Below the pieces are notes generated by a model. The model was not told the DNA's origin. It worked only from the letters and a program-made list of their open reading frames with translations, and did no database searches. A stretch of 64,000 nt of DNA, taken from Spirochaetales bacterium Spiro_10. GTDB taxonomy: Bacteria; Spirochaetota; Spirochaetia; Treponematales; Treponemataceae. Each line of letters begins with the position of its first letter. Position 1 is the first letter of the stretch. The DNA lies in assembly GCA_001604405.1 (NCBI GenBank), contig LVBL01000019.1, positions 35,692 through 99,691 of the forward strand, in the 5' to 3' direction. Below, one piece after another: positions 57,820 through 64,000 of the stretch. The position numbers were made by a program, and so were the translations under genes.

Positions 57820-58941
57820 ATGGAGCGATATTCCAATCCTGACCGGATTTATACGTACGAATACCGCGCGGTGAGCCGTTCACTGTTCGACCGCGTTTTC
57901 AGATACTGGCTGAACTATTTCTTTCGGTTCGTCCCGCCGACGATGTCGGCAAATCTCTTGAGCATGATAGGAAACGTGGGTTCCTGGCTTGCCCTGTCGT
58001 TGCTCATCGGCTTCGGCGCCTCGGACGGTTCCCATTATCGGCTGGTTTTTCTTTTGGCGGCGCTTGGCGTCCTGTTTTACCACACTGCCGACAATCTTGA
58101 CGGACGACAGGCCAGACGTCTCGGCGCCTCGGGCCCGCTGGGCGAGTTCGTCGACCATTGGTTCGATTCCTTCAACGTTTTTTTCTTTCCCCTCGGAGCC
58201 GTAGCCGCCTTTCCCGTCGTTCCCGTCAGCTGGTCGCTCGCGATCATACTCCTGGCGGGCCTCGCCGACTGGAGCACTCTGCGGGTCGTGTGCAAGACGA
58301 ACGAGATGTATTTCGGTCCCGTGTCGACGGATGAGGGCATATTCGTGTATTGGTGTTTTTTGTTCACGGTTCCCTTCGCCGGATATCCCTTTTGGGCCAC
58401 GGTTCATCCGGTTCTCGGGTTTCCGCCGATCTATGCCCTTATCATCCTCATAATCTTCAATTTCTGCTACGTGATCGTATCCAACCTCGTCAAGTACCGG
58501 TTAATGGGCGGTTTGAGCCTTCTTGTCGAGGCGCTGGTCGTTTCTCCCATCCTCCTATGGGTACACGTATCCCTCCCGGTTTTTGGCCGCCAGGTTACCC
58601 TGATTCCGGCCCTCTTGCTGTTGGGCTTCACCTGTTCCCGTCACGTCGGGGATTTGTTGCGTGCGCGACTCGTCGGACTCGAGTATACCGGGCTCTATCC
58701 GGACATGATCCTGTGCTCGCTTTTCCTTCTCGCGGTTTCCCTCGTGCAGCAATTCGTCATGCCGCTTCCGCCCTGGATCCTCCTCCTTCCGCTTGTCGTT
58801 TTCATGGTTGATACCCTGCAGGCCCTCGCGTTGCAATTTATCAGGACGACGAAGCGGGTCTACGACTGTCTCGGCGTACGGCTGTTTGGCTGCGCTCCCG
58901 CGGATACGGTAGTCATGGCCGAGCGCTTTACCGTGAAGTAA
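57820..58941 (+). CDS. CDP-alcohol phosphatidyltransferase (choline/ethanolamine phosphotransferase type)
   Basis: A 373-residue membrane protein with about eight to ten helices. The CDP-alcohol signature DG-x2-AR-x8-G-x3-D-x3-D is exact: Asp94-Gly95, Ala98-Arg99, Gly108, Asp112, Asp116 (DGRQARRLGASGPLGEF, then VDHWFD). The length and the start RYSNPDRIYTYEYRAVSRSLFDRV resemble eukaryotic-type CPT/EPT enzymes, which join CDP-choline or CDP-ethanolamine to diacylglycerol; treponemes make phosphatidylcholine by such a route. The head group cannot be told from sequence alone. An upstream in-frame start at 57742 would lie on the promoter, so I prefer 57820. Confidence 0.87.
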   Translation: MERYSNPDRIYTYEYRAVSRSLFDRVFRYWLNYFFRFVPPTMSANLLSMIGNVGSWLALSLLIGFGASDGSHYRLVFLLAALGVLFYHTADNLDGRQARRLGASGPLGEFVDHWFDSFNVFFFPLGAVAAFPVVPVSWSLAIILLAGLADWSTLRVVCKTNEMYFGPVSTDEGIFVYWCFLFTVPFAGYPFWATVHPVLGFPPIYALIILIIFNFCYVIVSNLVKYRLMGGLSLLVEALVVSPILLWVHVSLPVFGRQVTLIPALLLLGFTCSRHVGDLLRARLVGLEYTGLYPDMILCSLFLLAVSLVQQFVMPLPPWILLLPLVVFMVDTLQALALQFIRTTKRVYDCLGVRLFGCAPADTVVMAERFTVK

Positions 58942-58954
58942 GGAAGGCTATTCG

Positions 58955-59626
58955 ATGATTCTTCCGGATTTTCTCGTCAACCTGAGTCCCGAGACGGCCC
59001 TGCTCGGGTTTTTCGTTTTTACGCTTATCTACAGTTTTTCCCTGCCCATCACCGAGGAAATCGCCCTGATCCTCGTGGGCGTCGTGGCTCACTGCCGCGG
59101 CATGGACTTCCTTCCCGTCGTGCTTGCCTGCTATCCCGGGATTTTCGGCTCGGACGTGGTGTATTACGCGGTATCCTATCACTTCGGGTTTCGCCTGCTT
59201 TCCCTGCCCTTGTTCAGAAAGCTGTTCAAGCCAAAGAAGATCCTCGCGAGCGAACGATATTTCAAGAGACGCGGCGCGAAGATATCCTTTTTTTGCCGTT
59301 TCCTCGTGGGTATTCGCGCGCCCTGCATGATCGCGGCCGGTTTCCTCAGGATGCCCTTCCGGGTATACGCGCTCTATGACGGCCTTGCCGCTGCGATCTC
59401 GACGTTCTTCTGGCTCTCCGCCGGCTATTTTTTCGGCAACCTTCTTGAAAGGGGTTTGAGCACGATCGTCCTCGCCCTCTCGATTATCGGACCCGTCGTC
59501 TTTGTATCGGGGGCCTTCGTGATCTCGCGAAAGATCGCCCGTGAGGAACGGAACATGACGGGTTATTCTGACGAGCTTTTTACCAGATACGGCGTTTCGG
59601 AAGAAGACCAGATATCCAACGGATGA
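58955..59626 (+). CDS. DedA-family membrane protein
   Basis: 223 residues with about five hydrophobic helices. The family core is visible: EIALILVGVVAHCRG, PGIFGSDVVYYAVSYHFG, ERYFKRRGAKISFFCRFLVGIRAPCMIAAGFLRMPFRVY (the F-x-x-R-F-x-x-G-x-R DedA motif) and FFWLSAGYFFG. DedA proteins are needed for membrane potential and polyprenyl-phosphate or phospholipid recycling. It starts 13 bases after the phosphotransferase and AAGGAAGG precedes it, so the two form an operon that suits lipid trafficking. Confidence 0.88.
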   Translation: MILPDFLVNLSPETALLGFFVFTLIYSFSLPITEEIALILVGVVAHCRGMDFLPVVLACYPGIFGSDVVYYAVSYHFGFRLLSLPLFRKLFKPKKILASERYFKRRGAKISFFCRFLVGIRAPCMIAAGFLRMPFRVYALYDGLAAAISTFFWLSAGYFFGNLLERGLSTIVLALSIIGPVVFVSGAFVISRKIAREERNMTGYSDELFTRYGVSEEDQISNG

Positions 59627-59643
59627 ACATTTCCGCAATTTTC

Positions 59644-59672
59644 TTGACTTGTTAACCTTGACTCACTAAACT
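59644..59672 (+). promoter_or_regulatory. Promoter of the small exported protein at 59.7 kb
   Basis: TTGACT (59644-59649), 17-base spacer, TAAACT (59667-59672). Confidence 0.6.
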
Positions 59673-59719
59673 TAATGCATGATTACCTCATCAATTGCCC
59701 TGGTAAGGAGGGGAGAACA

Positions 59720-60379
59720 ATGAACAAACGGATTATCGCCACTTGTATCGCGCTCGTTGCCATGACGGGGGCCCTGATAGCGCAGAACGCGCGGATAGAC
59801 GCGCGCATGAACGTGCTTGCGGCCGATACGGCAAACTACTTTAACTGGACAGCCGGAAAGAAGGTCGTGAAGGACTCGTTCGACGCCAAGTCGGGTGCGA
59901 GTGTCGCCGCGAGTACGAAGGAATTCGACGTGGTCCGGTACGACGGCGAGGCGACCAAGAAGGCCGCCATCCCCGGCGGATTGCGAAGCCTCGTTTTGTA
60001 TCCGGTTGCCGCCTATGCCGTGACCGCCTATGACGACTTGAAGGTCGAGCAGAACGGAAAACAGCTGACCGTACGCTTCGTCCACCGCGGCGTTGCCTAT
60101 GAGCTCGTAACCGACAGCAAGGGAAAATTCGACGTTCTGACCGGCGCGAAGATCGCGCGCGGACTGGCGGATAACGTCGGCGGCGAGTTCGTGCTCAAGA
60201 AGGAATTCGCGAAGGCGGGAACCGACGGAAAGAAGATGAGCGACCTGGATTGGGGAAAGATCAATCTTGTTCCCGACACGAAGGACCCCGCGGCCACGAG
60301 GTGGTACGAGGGAAAGCTCGATTTCGCTTACGCGAAGGGAATCCTGACTGTTAAGGGAACGCTCGTCGAGAAGAAATAA
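59720..60379 (+). CDS. Exported protein of unknown function
   Basis: 219 residues with a signal peptide (MNKRIIATCIALVAMTGALIAQ, cleavage after AQ). The mature part is Lys/Asp/Gly-rich, with a beta-type pattern and no cysteine, and I see no known domain. GGAGGGGAG stands before the ATG, a promoter and a strong terminator bracket it, so it is a single-gene unit that is likely well expressed. Function unknown. Confidence 0.75.
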   Translation: MNKRIIATCIALVAMTGALIAQNARIDARMNVLAADTANYFNWTAGKKVVKDSFDAKSGASVAASTKEFDVVRYDGEATKKAAIPGGLRSLVLYPVAAYAVTAYDDLKVEQNGKQLTVRFVHRGVAYELVTDSKGKFDVLTGAKIARGLADNVGGEFVLKKEFAKAGTDGKKMSDLDWGKINLVPDTKDPAATRWYEGKLDFAYAKGILTVKGTLVEKK

Positions 60380-60402
60380 GGCTCATATAACGGTATGAGC
60401 GC

Positions 60403-60429
60403 AAGGCCGCCCTTCAGGGCGGCCTTTTT
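60403..60429 (+). terminator. Terminator between the exported protein and the ABC operon
   Basis: Perfect 10-bp stem AAGGCCGCCC/GGGCGGCCTT, loop TTCA, then T. It lies between convergent units and may serve both. Confidence 0.88.
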
Positions 60430-60431
60430 CG

Positions 60432-61226
60432 TTACGTATGAAGCAGGAGCTGGTCATTGTCGAGCTCGCGCTTTTTGATGTCCTTGAAACGGCGGACGAT
60501 CTCGTCTATGGTCAGGCGCGATTTCTCCGCCGACCCGACGTCAAGGACGATCTCCCCGGAATCCATCATCAACAGCCTGTTTCCGTATTCGATGGCGTGT
60601 TTCATGTTGTGGGTAATCATCATCACGGTGAGCCCGTAGCGTTCCGCGAATTTCCTCGTAAGGTTCATGACTATCTCGGCGTTGCGCGGATCGAGCGCGG
60701 CCGTGTGCTCGTCAAGGAGGAGGATGTCGGGTTCCGAAAGCACGGCCATGAGCAGGGTGAGCGCCTGACGCTGGCCGCCCGAAAGCTGCTCGACGTTGTC
60801 CTTGAGGCGGTGTTCGAGTCCCATATCGAGCTCGCGGAGGCGTTCGCGGAAGTACTCGCGGAGTTTGTGGTTGAGGCTGATGCCTAGCCCCTTGTATCCC
60901 TTTTTATGGCAGATGACCATGTTGTCCTCAAGGCTCATCTTGCCGGCGGTACCCAGCAGTGGATTCTGGAATATGCGTCCGATATGCCGCGCGCGCCTGT
61001 ACTCCGGCGTTCGCGTAACGTCGACGTCCCGTATGAGTATCCGTCCCGAGCTTGGCGCGTGCGTGCCGGCGATAACGTTGTACAGCGTCGACTTGCCGGC
61101 GCCGTTCGAGCCTATTACCGTCACGAAATCCCCGTCGCGAACGTCGAGCCGTGCGTTTTTCAGCGCGCGATTCTCGTCGGGCGTGCCGGGGTTGAACACC
61201 ACGCAGACGTCTTCCAGCCGCATCAT
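60432..61226 (-). CDS. ABC transporter ATP-binding protein of a TrpXYZ-like importer
   Basis: 264 residues: Walker A GSNGAGKST, Q-loop in RIFQNPLLG, signature LSGGQRQALTLL, Walker B ILLLDEHTAALDPR, switch His in MITHNMKHAIEYG. The Glu after Walker B is followed by HTAALD rather than PTSGLD, as in importers of the ABC_sub_bind/LivF-like group. It is the third gene of an operon with permease and binding lipoprotein. Overlaps the permease by four bases. Confidence 0.88.
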   Translation of the reverse strand: MMRLEDVCVVFNPGTPDENRALKNARLDVRDGDFVTVIGSNGAGKSTLYNVIAGTHAPSSGRILIRDVDVTRTPEYRRARHIGRIFQNPLLGTAGKMSLEDNMVICHKKGYKGLGISLNHKLREYFRERLRELDMGLEHRLKDNVEQLSGGQRQALTLLMAVLSEPDILLLDEHTAALDPRNAEIVMNLTRKFAERYGLTVMMITHNMKHAIEYGNRLLMMDSGEIVLDVGSAEKSRLTIDEIVRRFKDIKKRELDNDQLLLHT

Positions 61227-62125
61227 ATTCGCCTCTCCTTCCGCGACAACAGGCGGCCGTGTCCGTACTTCGAGACGACGAGCGAGGCGATTATCAGAAG
61301 GCCGGTAATGAGTTTCAGGTCGTTCGCGGTAAGGCCGACCCGATACCCGTACTTGCGGCCCGCGAACATGATGGCGCGGTAGAGGACGGATCCGAGGAAT
61401 ACGCGAAGGGTCAGCACCTCGATGCGGTTCGAGCGGAGGATGAACTCGCCGATCATGAGGGAGGCGAGGCCCGCGACTACGGTTCCCGTGCCCGAGTTGA
61501 CGTCGGCGAAGCCCTGGTACATGGCCGCCAGGGCGCCGGATATCCCGACGAGTCCGTTCGAGAGGCTCACTCCGACGAGCTTGACGGTCTCGGGGTTCAT
61601 CCCTTGCGAGGTTATCATCTGCGGGTTCGAGCCGAGGGCTCCGAGCGTGATGCCGAAGTCCGTATGGAAAAAAAGGTCGGTAAGGGCCAGTATGACGCCG
61701 ACCGCGAGGACGAGGAAAAGGAGGATCGCGTACTCGCCGGGGATCACGCCCTCGGTCAGCGAGACGATGTTCTTGAAGAGCGTGTCTATTCTCAGGAGAG
61801 AGAGGTTGGCGCGGTTCGAGAGGACCCGGAGGTTGATCGAATAGAGCATCGTCATCGTGAGGATGCCCGCGAGCAAACTCGGAATCCTCAGTTTTGAATG
61901 GATGACGGCCGTTACCGCCCCGGCGGCAGCGCCGCAGGCGAAGGCGGCCAGCATCGCGAGGAGGGGATTCGCGCCCGCGGTCAAGAGTGCCGCCATGACC
62001 GCGGAGCCGAGGGGAAAGGAGCCGTCCACCGTCATGTCGGCGAAGTCGAGCACGCGAAAGGTAATGAACACGGCGAGGGCCATGATGCCGTACACGAGGC
62101 CCTCGACCAGGATGCCCTCAATCAT
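61223..62125 (-). CDS. ABC transporter permease of a TrpXYZ-like importer
   Basis: 300 residues with about eight TM helices (GLVYGIMALAVFITFRVLDF, SAVMAALLTAGANPLLAMLAAFACGAAAG, LLAGILTMTMLYSINL, AILLFLVLAVGVILAL and more). The ADMTVDGSFPLGSAV and ALGSNPQMITSQGMN stretches are typical of the permease paired with ABC_sub_bind proteins (TrpY-like in streptococci). Substrate not known from the permease alone. Confidence 0.87.
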   Translation of the reverse strand: MIEGILVEGLVYGIMALAVFITFRVLDFADMTVDGSFPLGSAVMAALLTAGANPLLAMLAAFACGAAAGAVTAVIHSKLRIPSLLAGILTMTMLYSINLRVLSNRANLSLLRIDTLFKNIVSLTEGVIPGEYAILLFLVLAVGVILALTDLFFHTDFGITLGALGSNPQMITSQGMNPETVKLVGVSLSNGLVGISGALAAMYQGFADVNSGTGTVVAGLASLMIGEFILRSNRIEVLTLRVFLGSVLYRAIMFAGRKYGYRVGLTANDLKLITGLLIIASLVVSKYGHGRLLSRKERRI

Positions 62126-62139
62126 CGGCCTTCACCGCC

Positions 62140-63165
62140 TCAGGGTTTTTTCTTGGTAAGGACGCCGTTCTGATACACGCTGCCCGCGGCGGCCAGGATG
62201 TCCCCGGGTATCGTGATCCCGCACGCGGCGGCCGCGTCAAGGTCCACGAGAAGGTCCGACTCGCTCGGGTCCGTGATGAACTTGACCGGGATATCCTCGG
62301 GTTTTTTCCCGCCGAGCACCTCGGCGAGGATCGCTCCGGTCGCCCTGCCGGCCTTGTAGTAGTCGAAGCCGCGCGCTATCACGCAGCCGCCCTCGCTCGC
62401 GCCGGTGGTGTCGGAGGAGAACACCGGCTTTTTCGCGGCCTTCGCGACGGCGAGCAGGGCCGGAAGCGCCGAGAAGACGGTGTTGTCGGTCGAGAGGTAG
62501 AAACCGTCGACGCGCGACACGATCGCCTCGGAGGCCTGGCGAACCTCGGACGAGTTGTTGATGGACTGGGTCACGAGGGAGAGACCGAGCTTGGCGCAGG
62601 CCTTCTCGACCTCGGCGAGAGACGATGCCGAGTTCGCCTCCGAGCTCGTGTAGACGTACCCGAGCGTGCGGATTCCCGCGACGCGCGCGAACAGCGTGAG
62701 GTTCGAAAGGACGTCCGTCATGTCGGAAAGCCCGGTCACGTTGCCCTGTCCGCGCTCCACCGATGACACGAGACCGGCGCCGACCGGATCGGTAACGACC
62801 GAGAAGATGACCGGTTTGTCCTTGATGGCGTTGGCGGCGGCTATGGCCGTCGGGGTCGCGATCGCGACGACCGCGTCCACCCCGTCGGTTTTGAATTTGT
62901 TGGCGATCTGCGCGGCGGTGTTGACGTCTCCGTTGGCGTTCTGCAGGTCGTAGGTCGCGGAGATTCCGCGGGCCGCGAGTTCGTCCTGAATGCCCTTTTC
63001 TGTGGCGTCGAGCGCGGGGTGCGCGACGATCTTGGATATGCCGACGCGATATGACCCGGAGGCCTTCGCGTCCTTGCCCTTCGGCGCGCACGAGGCGAGC
63101 GCGGAAAACGAAAGCGTCGCTACGACGAGCGCCGCGGCCACGGAATACGCTGACTTCTTGTTCAT
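62140..63165 (-). CDS. ABC transporter substrate-binding lipoprotein (ABC_sub_bind, TrpX-like)
   Basis: 341 residues. A signal peptide ends in the lipobox ALASC, then a periplasmic binding domain of the ABC_sub_bind type: YRVGISKIVAHPALDATEKGIQDELAARG, AQIANKFKTDGVDAVVAIATPTA, IFSVVTDPVGAGLV, SPVTG-like GQGNVTGLSDMTDV, YVYTSSEANSASSLAEVEKAC, and VFSSDTTGASEGG. TrpX of pneumococcus binds tryptophan or related compounds; other members bind other amino acids, so the ligand is uncertain. First protein gene of the operon; the start lies 27 bases after tRNA-Leu on the same strand. AAAGGGAGA precedes the ATG. Confidence 0.87.
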   Translation of the reverse strand: MNKKSAYSVAAALVVATLSFSALASCAPKGKDAKASGSYRVGISKIVAHPALDATEKGIQDELAARGISATYDLQNANGDVNTAAQIANKFKTDGVDAVVAIATPTAIAAANAIKDKPVIFSVVTDPVGAGLVSSVERGQGNVTGLSDMTDVLSNLTLFARVAGIRTLGYVYTSSEANSASSLAEVEKACAKLGLSLVTQSINNSSEVRQASEAIVSRVDGFYLSTDNTVFSALPALLAVAKAAKKPVFSSDTTGASEGGCVIARGFDYYKAGRATGAILAEVLGGKKPEDIPVKFITDPSESDLLVDLDAAAACGITIPGDILAAAGSVYQNGVLTKKKP

Positions 63166-63192
63166 GTGGAATCTCCCTTTGAGGACTACGGA

Positions 63193-63276
63193 TGCCGGGG
63201 ACCGGGCTTGAACCGGCACGGCCGTGAAGCCAAGGGATTTTAAGTCCCTGGTGTCTACCAATTCCACCACCCCGGC
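63193..63276 (-). tRNA. tRNA-Leu (anticodon TAA)
   Basis: 84 bases on the minus strand with the long variable arm of class II: acceptor GCCGGGG/CCCCGGC, anticodon stem AGGGA/TCCCT with loop CTTAAAA (anticodon TAA), variable arm, T arm with GGTTCAAG; discriminator A. No CCA. It is in the 5' part of the ABC importer transcript. Confidence 0.92.
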
Positions 63277-63286
63277 GCGCTGTGGT

Positions 63287-63315
63287 ATAGTAACTGATTG
63301 AAAGGGAGTGGTCAA
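63287..63315 (-). promoter_or_regulatory. Promoter of tRNA-Leu and the ABC importer operon
   Basis: Minus strand: TTGACC (63310-63315), 17-base spacer, TACTAT (63287-63292), ten bases before the tRNA 5' end. No terminator is seen between tRNA and the binding-protein gene. Confidence 0.7.
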
Positions 63316-63317
63316 TA

Positions 63318-64000
63318 ATGTTTTCCGACACGCACTGTCATCTATCCTACGTCGCTGAACGCGGCGTGAGCCTTACGGGATTGCTGCGGGACCTGGACCG
63401 GGAAGGATTCAGGTTCGTGTTTGACGTCGGGACCCGCCCCGGGGATCTGCGCGGGCGCGTGAACGCCGCGCGAAACGCCTGGAGCGGCGCGCGCGCGGAC
63501 GGAGAGTCCAAAGGCGACGACGCCGGCCGGCGGGACGCGCTGCCCGAGTGGCTTGCTTTTTCCGCGGGTCTTTGGCCAGACGCGAGAACGATCGCCTCCC
63601 GCGGGGAGTCGATGGCGGCCCTCGCGGCGGATCTCGCGGCCCTTCTCGGCGAAAGTCCGCGGTACGCCGCCCTCGGCGAGTGCGGCCTTGACCGCTACTG
63701 GAACGGCGAGGCCGGCAAGGGACGGGTGGCCGGAGAGGACGGGCCCGGCACCATGGATACCGGCGGCGAGGAGGAACTCTTCGCCGCGCAACTCGAGCTC
63801 GCGGCCAATACCGGACTCGCGGTCATCGTGCACTCGCGCGACGCCTTCGAGGCGACCCGTTCCATCATCGCGAACGCCCGAGTCTCCCGCGGGGTGATCC
63901 ACTGCTTCGCGTACGGCATACCCGAGGCGCGCGCCTTTCTCGATCTCGGATATCACGTCTCGTTTCCGGGAAACATAACCTGGGGGAAAAGGCCGGCGGA
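63318..64000 (+). CDS. tatD: TatD-family DNase, partial (continues past the window)
   Basis: At least 227 residues, open to the window end. MFSDTHCHL gives the first metal motif (DxHxH form), LGECGLDRYW the bridging Glu, VIVHSRDAFEA and VIHCFAYG further metal ligands of the TatD amidohydrolase fold. These enzymes are 3'-5' exonucleases used in DNA repair or RNA quality control. An Arg/Gly/Asp-rich stretch and an acidic Gly-rich loop are insertions relative to the family core. The ATG at 63318 lies within the divergent promoter of tRNA-Leu; AGGGAG is about ten bases upstream. Confidence 0.85.
   Translation, partial: MFSDTHCHLSYVAERGVSLTGLLRDLDREGFRFVFDVGTRPGDLRGRVNAARNAWSGARADGESKGDDAGRRDALPEWLAFSAGLWPDARTIASRGESMAALAADLAALLGESPRYAALGECGLDRYWNGEAGKGRVAGEDGPGTMDTGGEEELFAAQLELAANTGLAVIVHSRDAFEATRSIIANARVSRGVIHCFAYGIPEARAFLDLGYHVSFPGNITWGKRPA

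Overview
The window is a GC-rich stretch of chromosome from a spirochaete, most likely a member of Spirochaetales close to the Treponema group. I infer this from the combination of genes rather than from one marker: a DapF-like pseudo-enzyme fused by overlap to murE, a GldA/GldG-type ABC operon, a choline/ethanolamine phosphotransferase of the treponemal type beside a DedA protein, a MptE/Maf-like DUF115 protein, a CsgG/LpoB-like protein with a beta-helix, a large DUF5312-like protein, SpoVG, and many FecR, SH3b and SUMF1 envelope proteins. Coding density is very high and most neighbouring genes in one direction overlap by 4 bases. There is no prophage, insertion sequence or CRISPR array.

Layout. 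1-6.1 kb: CHASE2 sensor fragment, murD, an unknown gene, a FecR protein, DapF-like protein and murE (peptidoglycan precursor synthesis). 6.1-11.4 kb: queD and a four-gene GldA/GldG-like ABC transporter. 11.4-14.8 kb: hisF-hisH pair, small membrane protein, recQ. 14.9-21.4 kb: SUMF1 protein, pepF, MFS-HEAT fusion, SH3b lipoprotein. 21.4-26.7 kb: ABC-F ATPase, galE, M20 peptidase, KamA/EpmB-like radical SAM enzyme. 26.8-30.5 kb: sigma-70 family factor behind a consensus sigma-54 promoter, divergent polysaccharide deacetylase, tsaD, apt. 30.6-31.0 kb: tRNA-Gln(CTG), a block of 69-bp palindromic repeats, tRNA-Glu(CTC), terminator. 31.1-35.5 kb: DUF5312-like gene, pgeF, argS. 35.5-40.7 kb: the ribosome/GTPase operon rplU-prp-rpmA, obgE-nadD-yqeK-LCP-rsfS. 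40.7-43.5 kb: very acidic protein, ispE, spoVG, tRNA-Gln(TTG), rplY. 43.5-52.3 kb: tilS-ftsH, a repeat-rich periplasmic protein, a HtrA-like lipoprotein protease, lepA. 52.2-57.6 kb: DUF115 protein, SurA/PpiD-like chaperone, tRNA-Asp, tRNA-Pro with a duplicated 3' end, LpoB-like/beta-helix protein. 57.8-64 kb: phosphotransferase, DedA, secreted protein, an ABC importer operon behind tRNA-Leu, and the start of tatD.

Functional themes are envelope building (murD, murE, LCP, ispE, deacetylase, phosphotransferase, LpoB-like), envelope quality control (FtsH, HtrA, SurA-like), and translation (L21, L27, L25, ArgS, TilS, TsaD, RsfS, Obg, LepA, ABC-F, five tRNAs).

The most unexpected pattern is regulatory: about fourteen genes at the head of transcription units have a clear -10 hexamer (often with a -35 at 17-18 bp) only 5-11 bases before the ATG and no Shine-Dalgarno sequence, which predicts leaderless mRNAs, while genes inside operons carry ordinary ribosome binding sites. 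The second is the sigma-54 promoter in front of a second sigma factor gene, which resembles the RpoN-RpoS cascade of Borrelia. All function calls come from reading motifs by eye; no database search was run.
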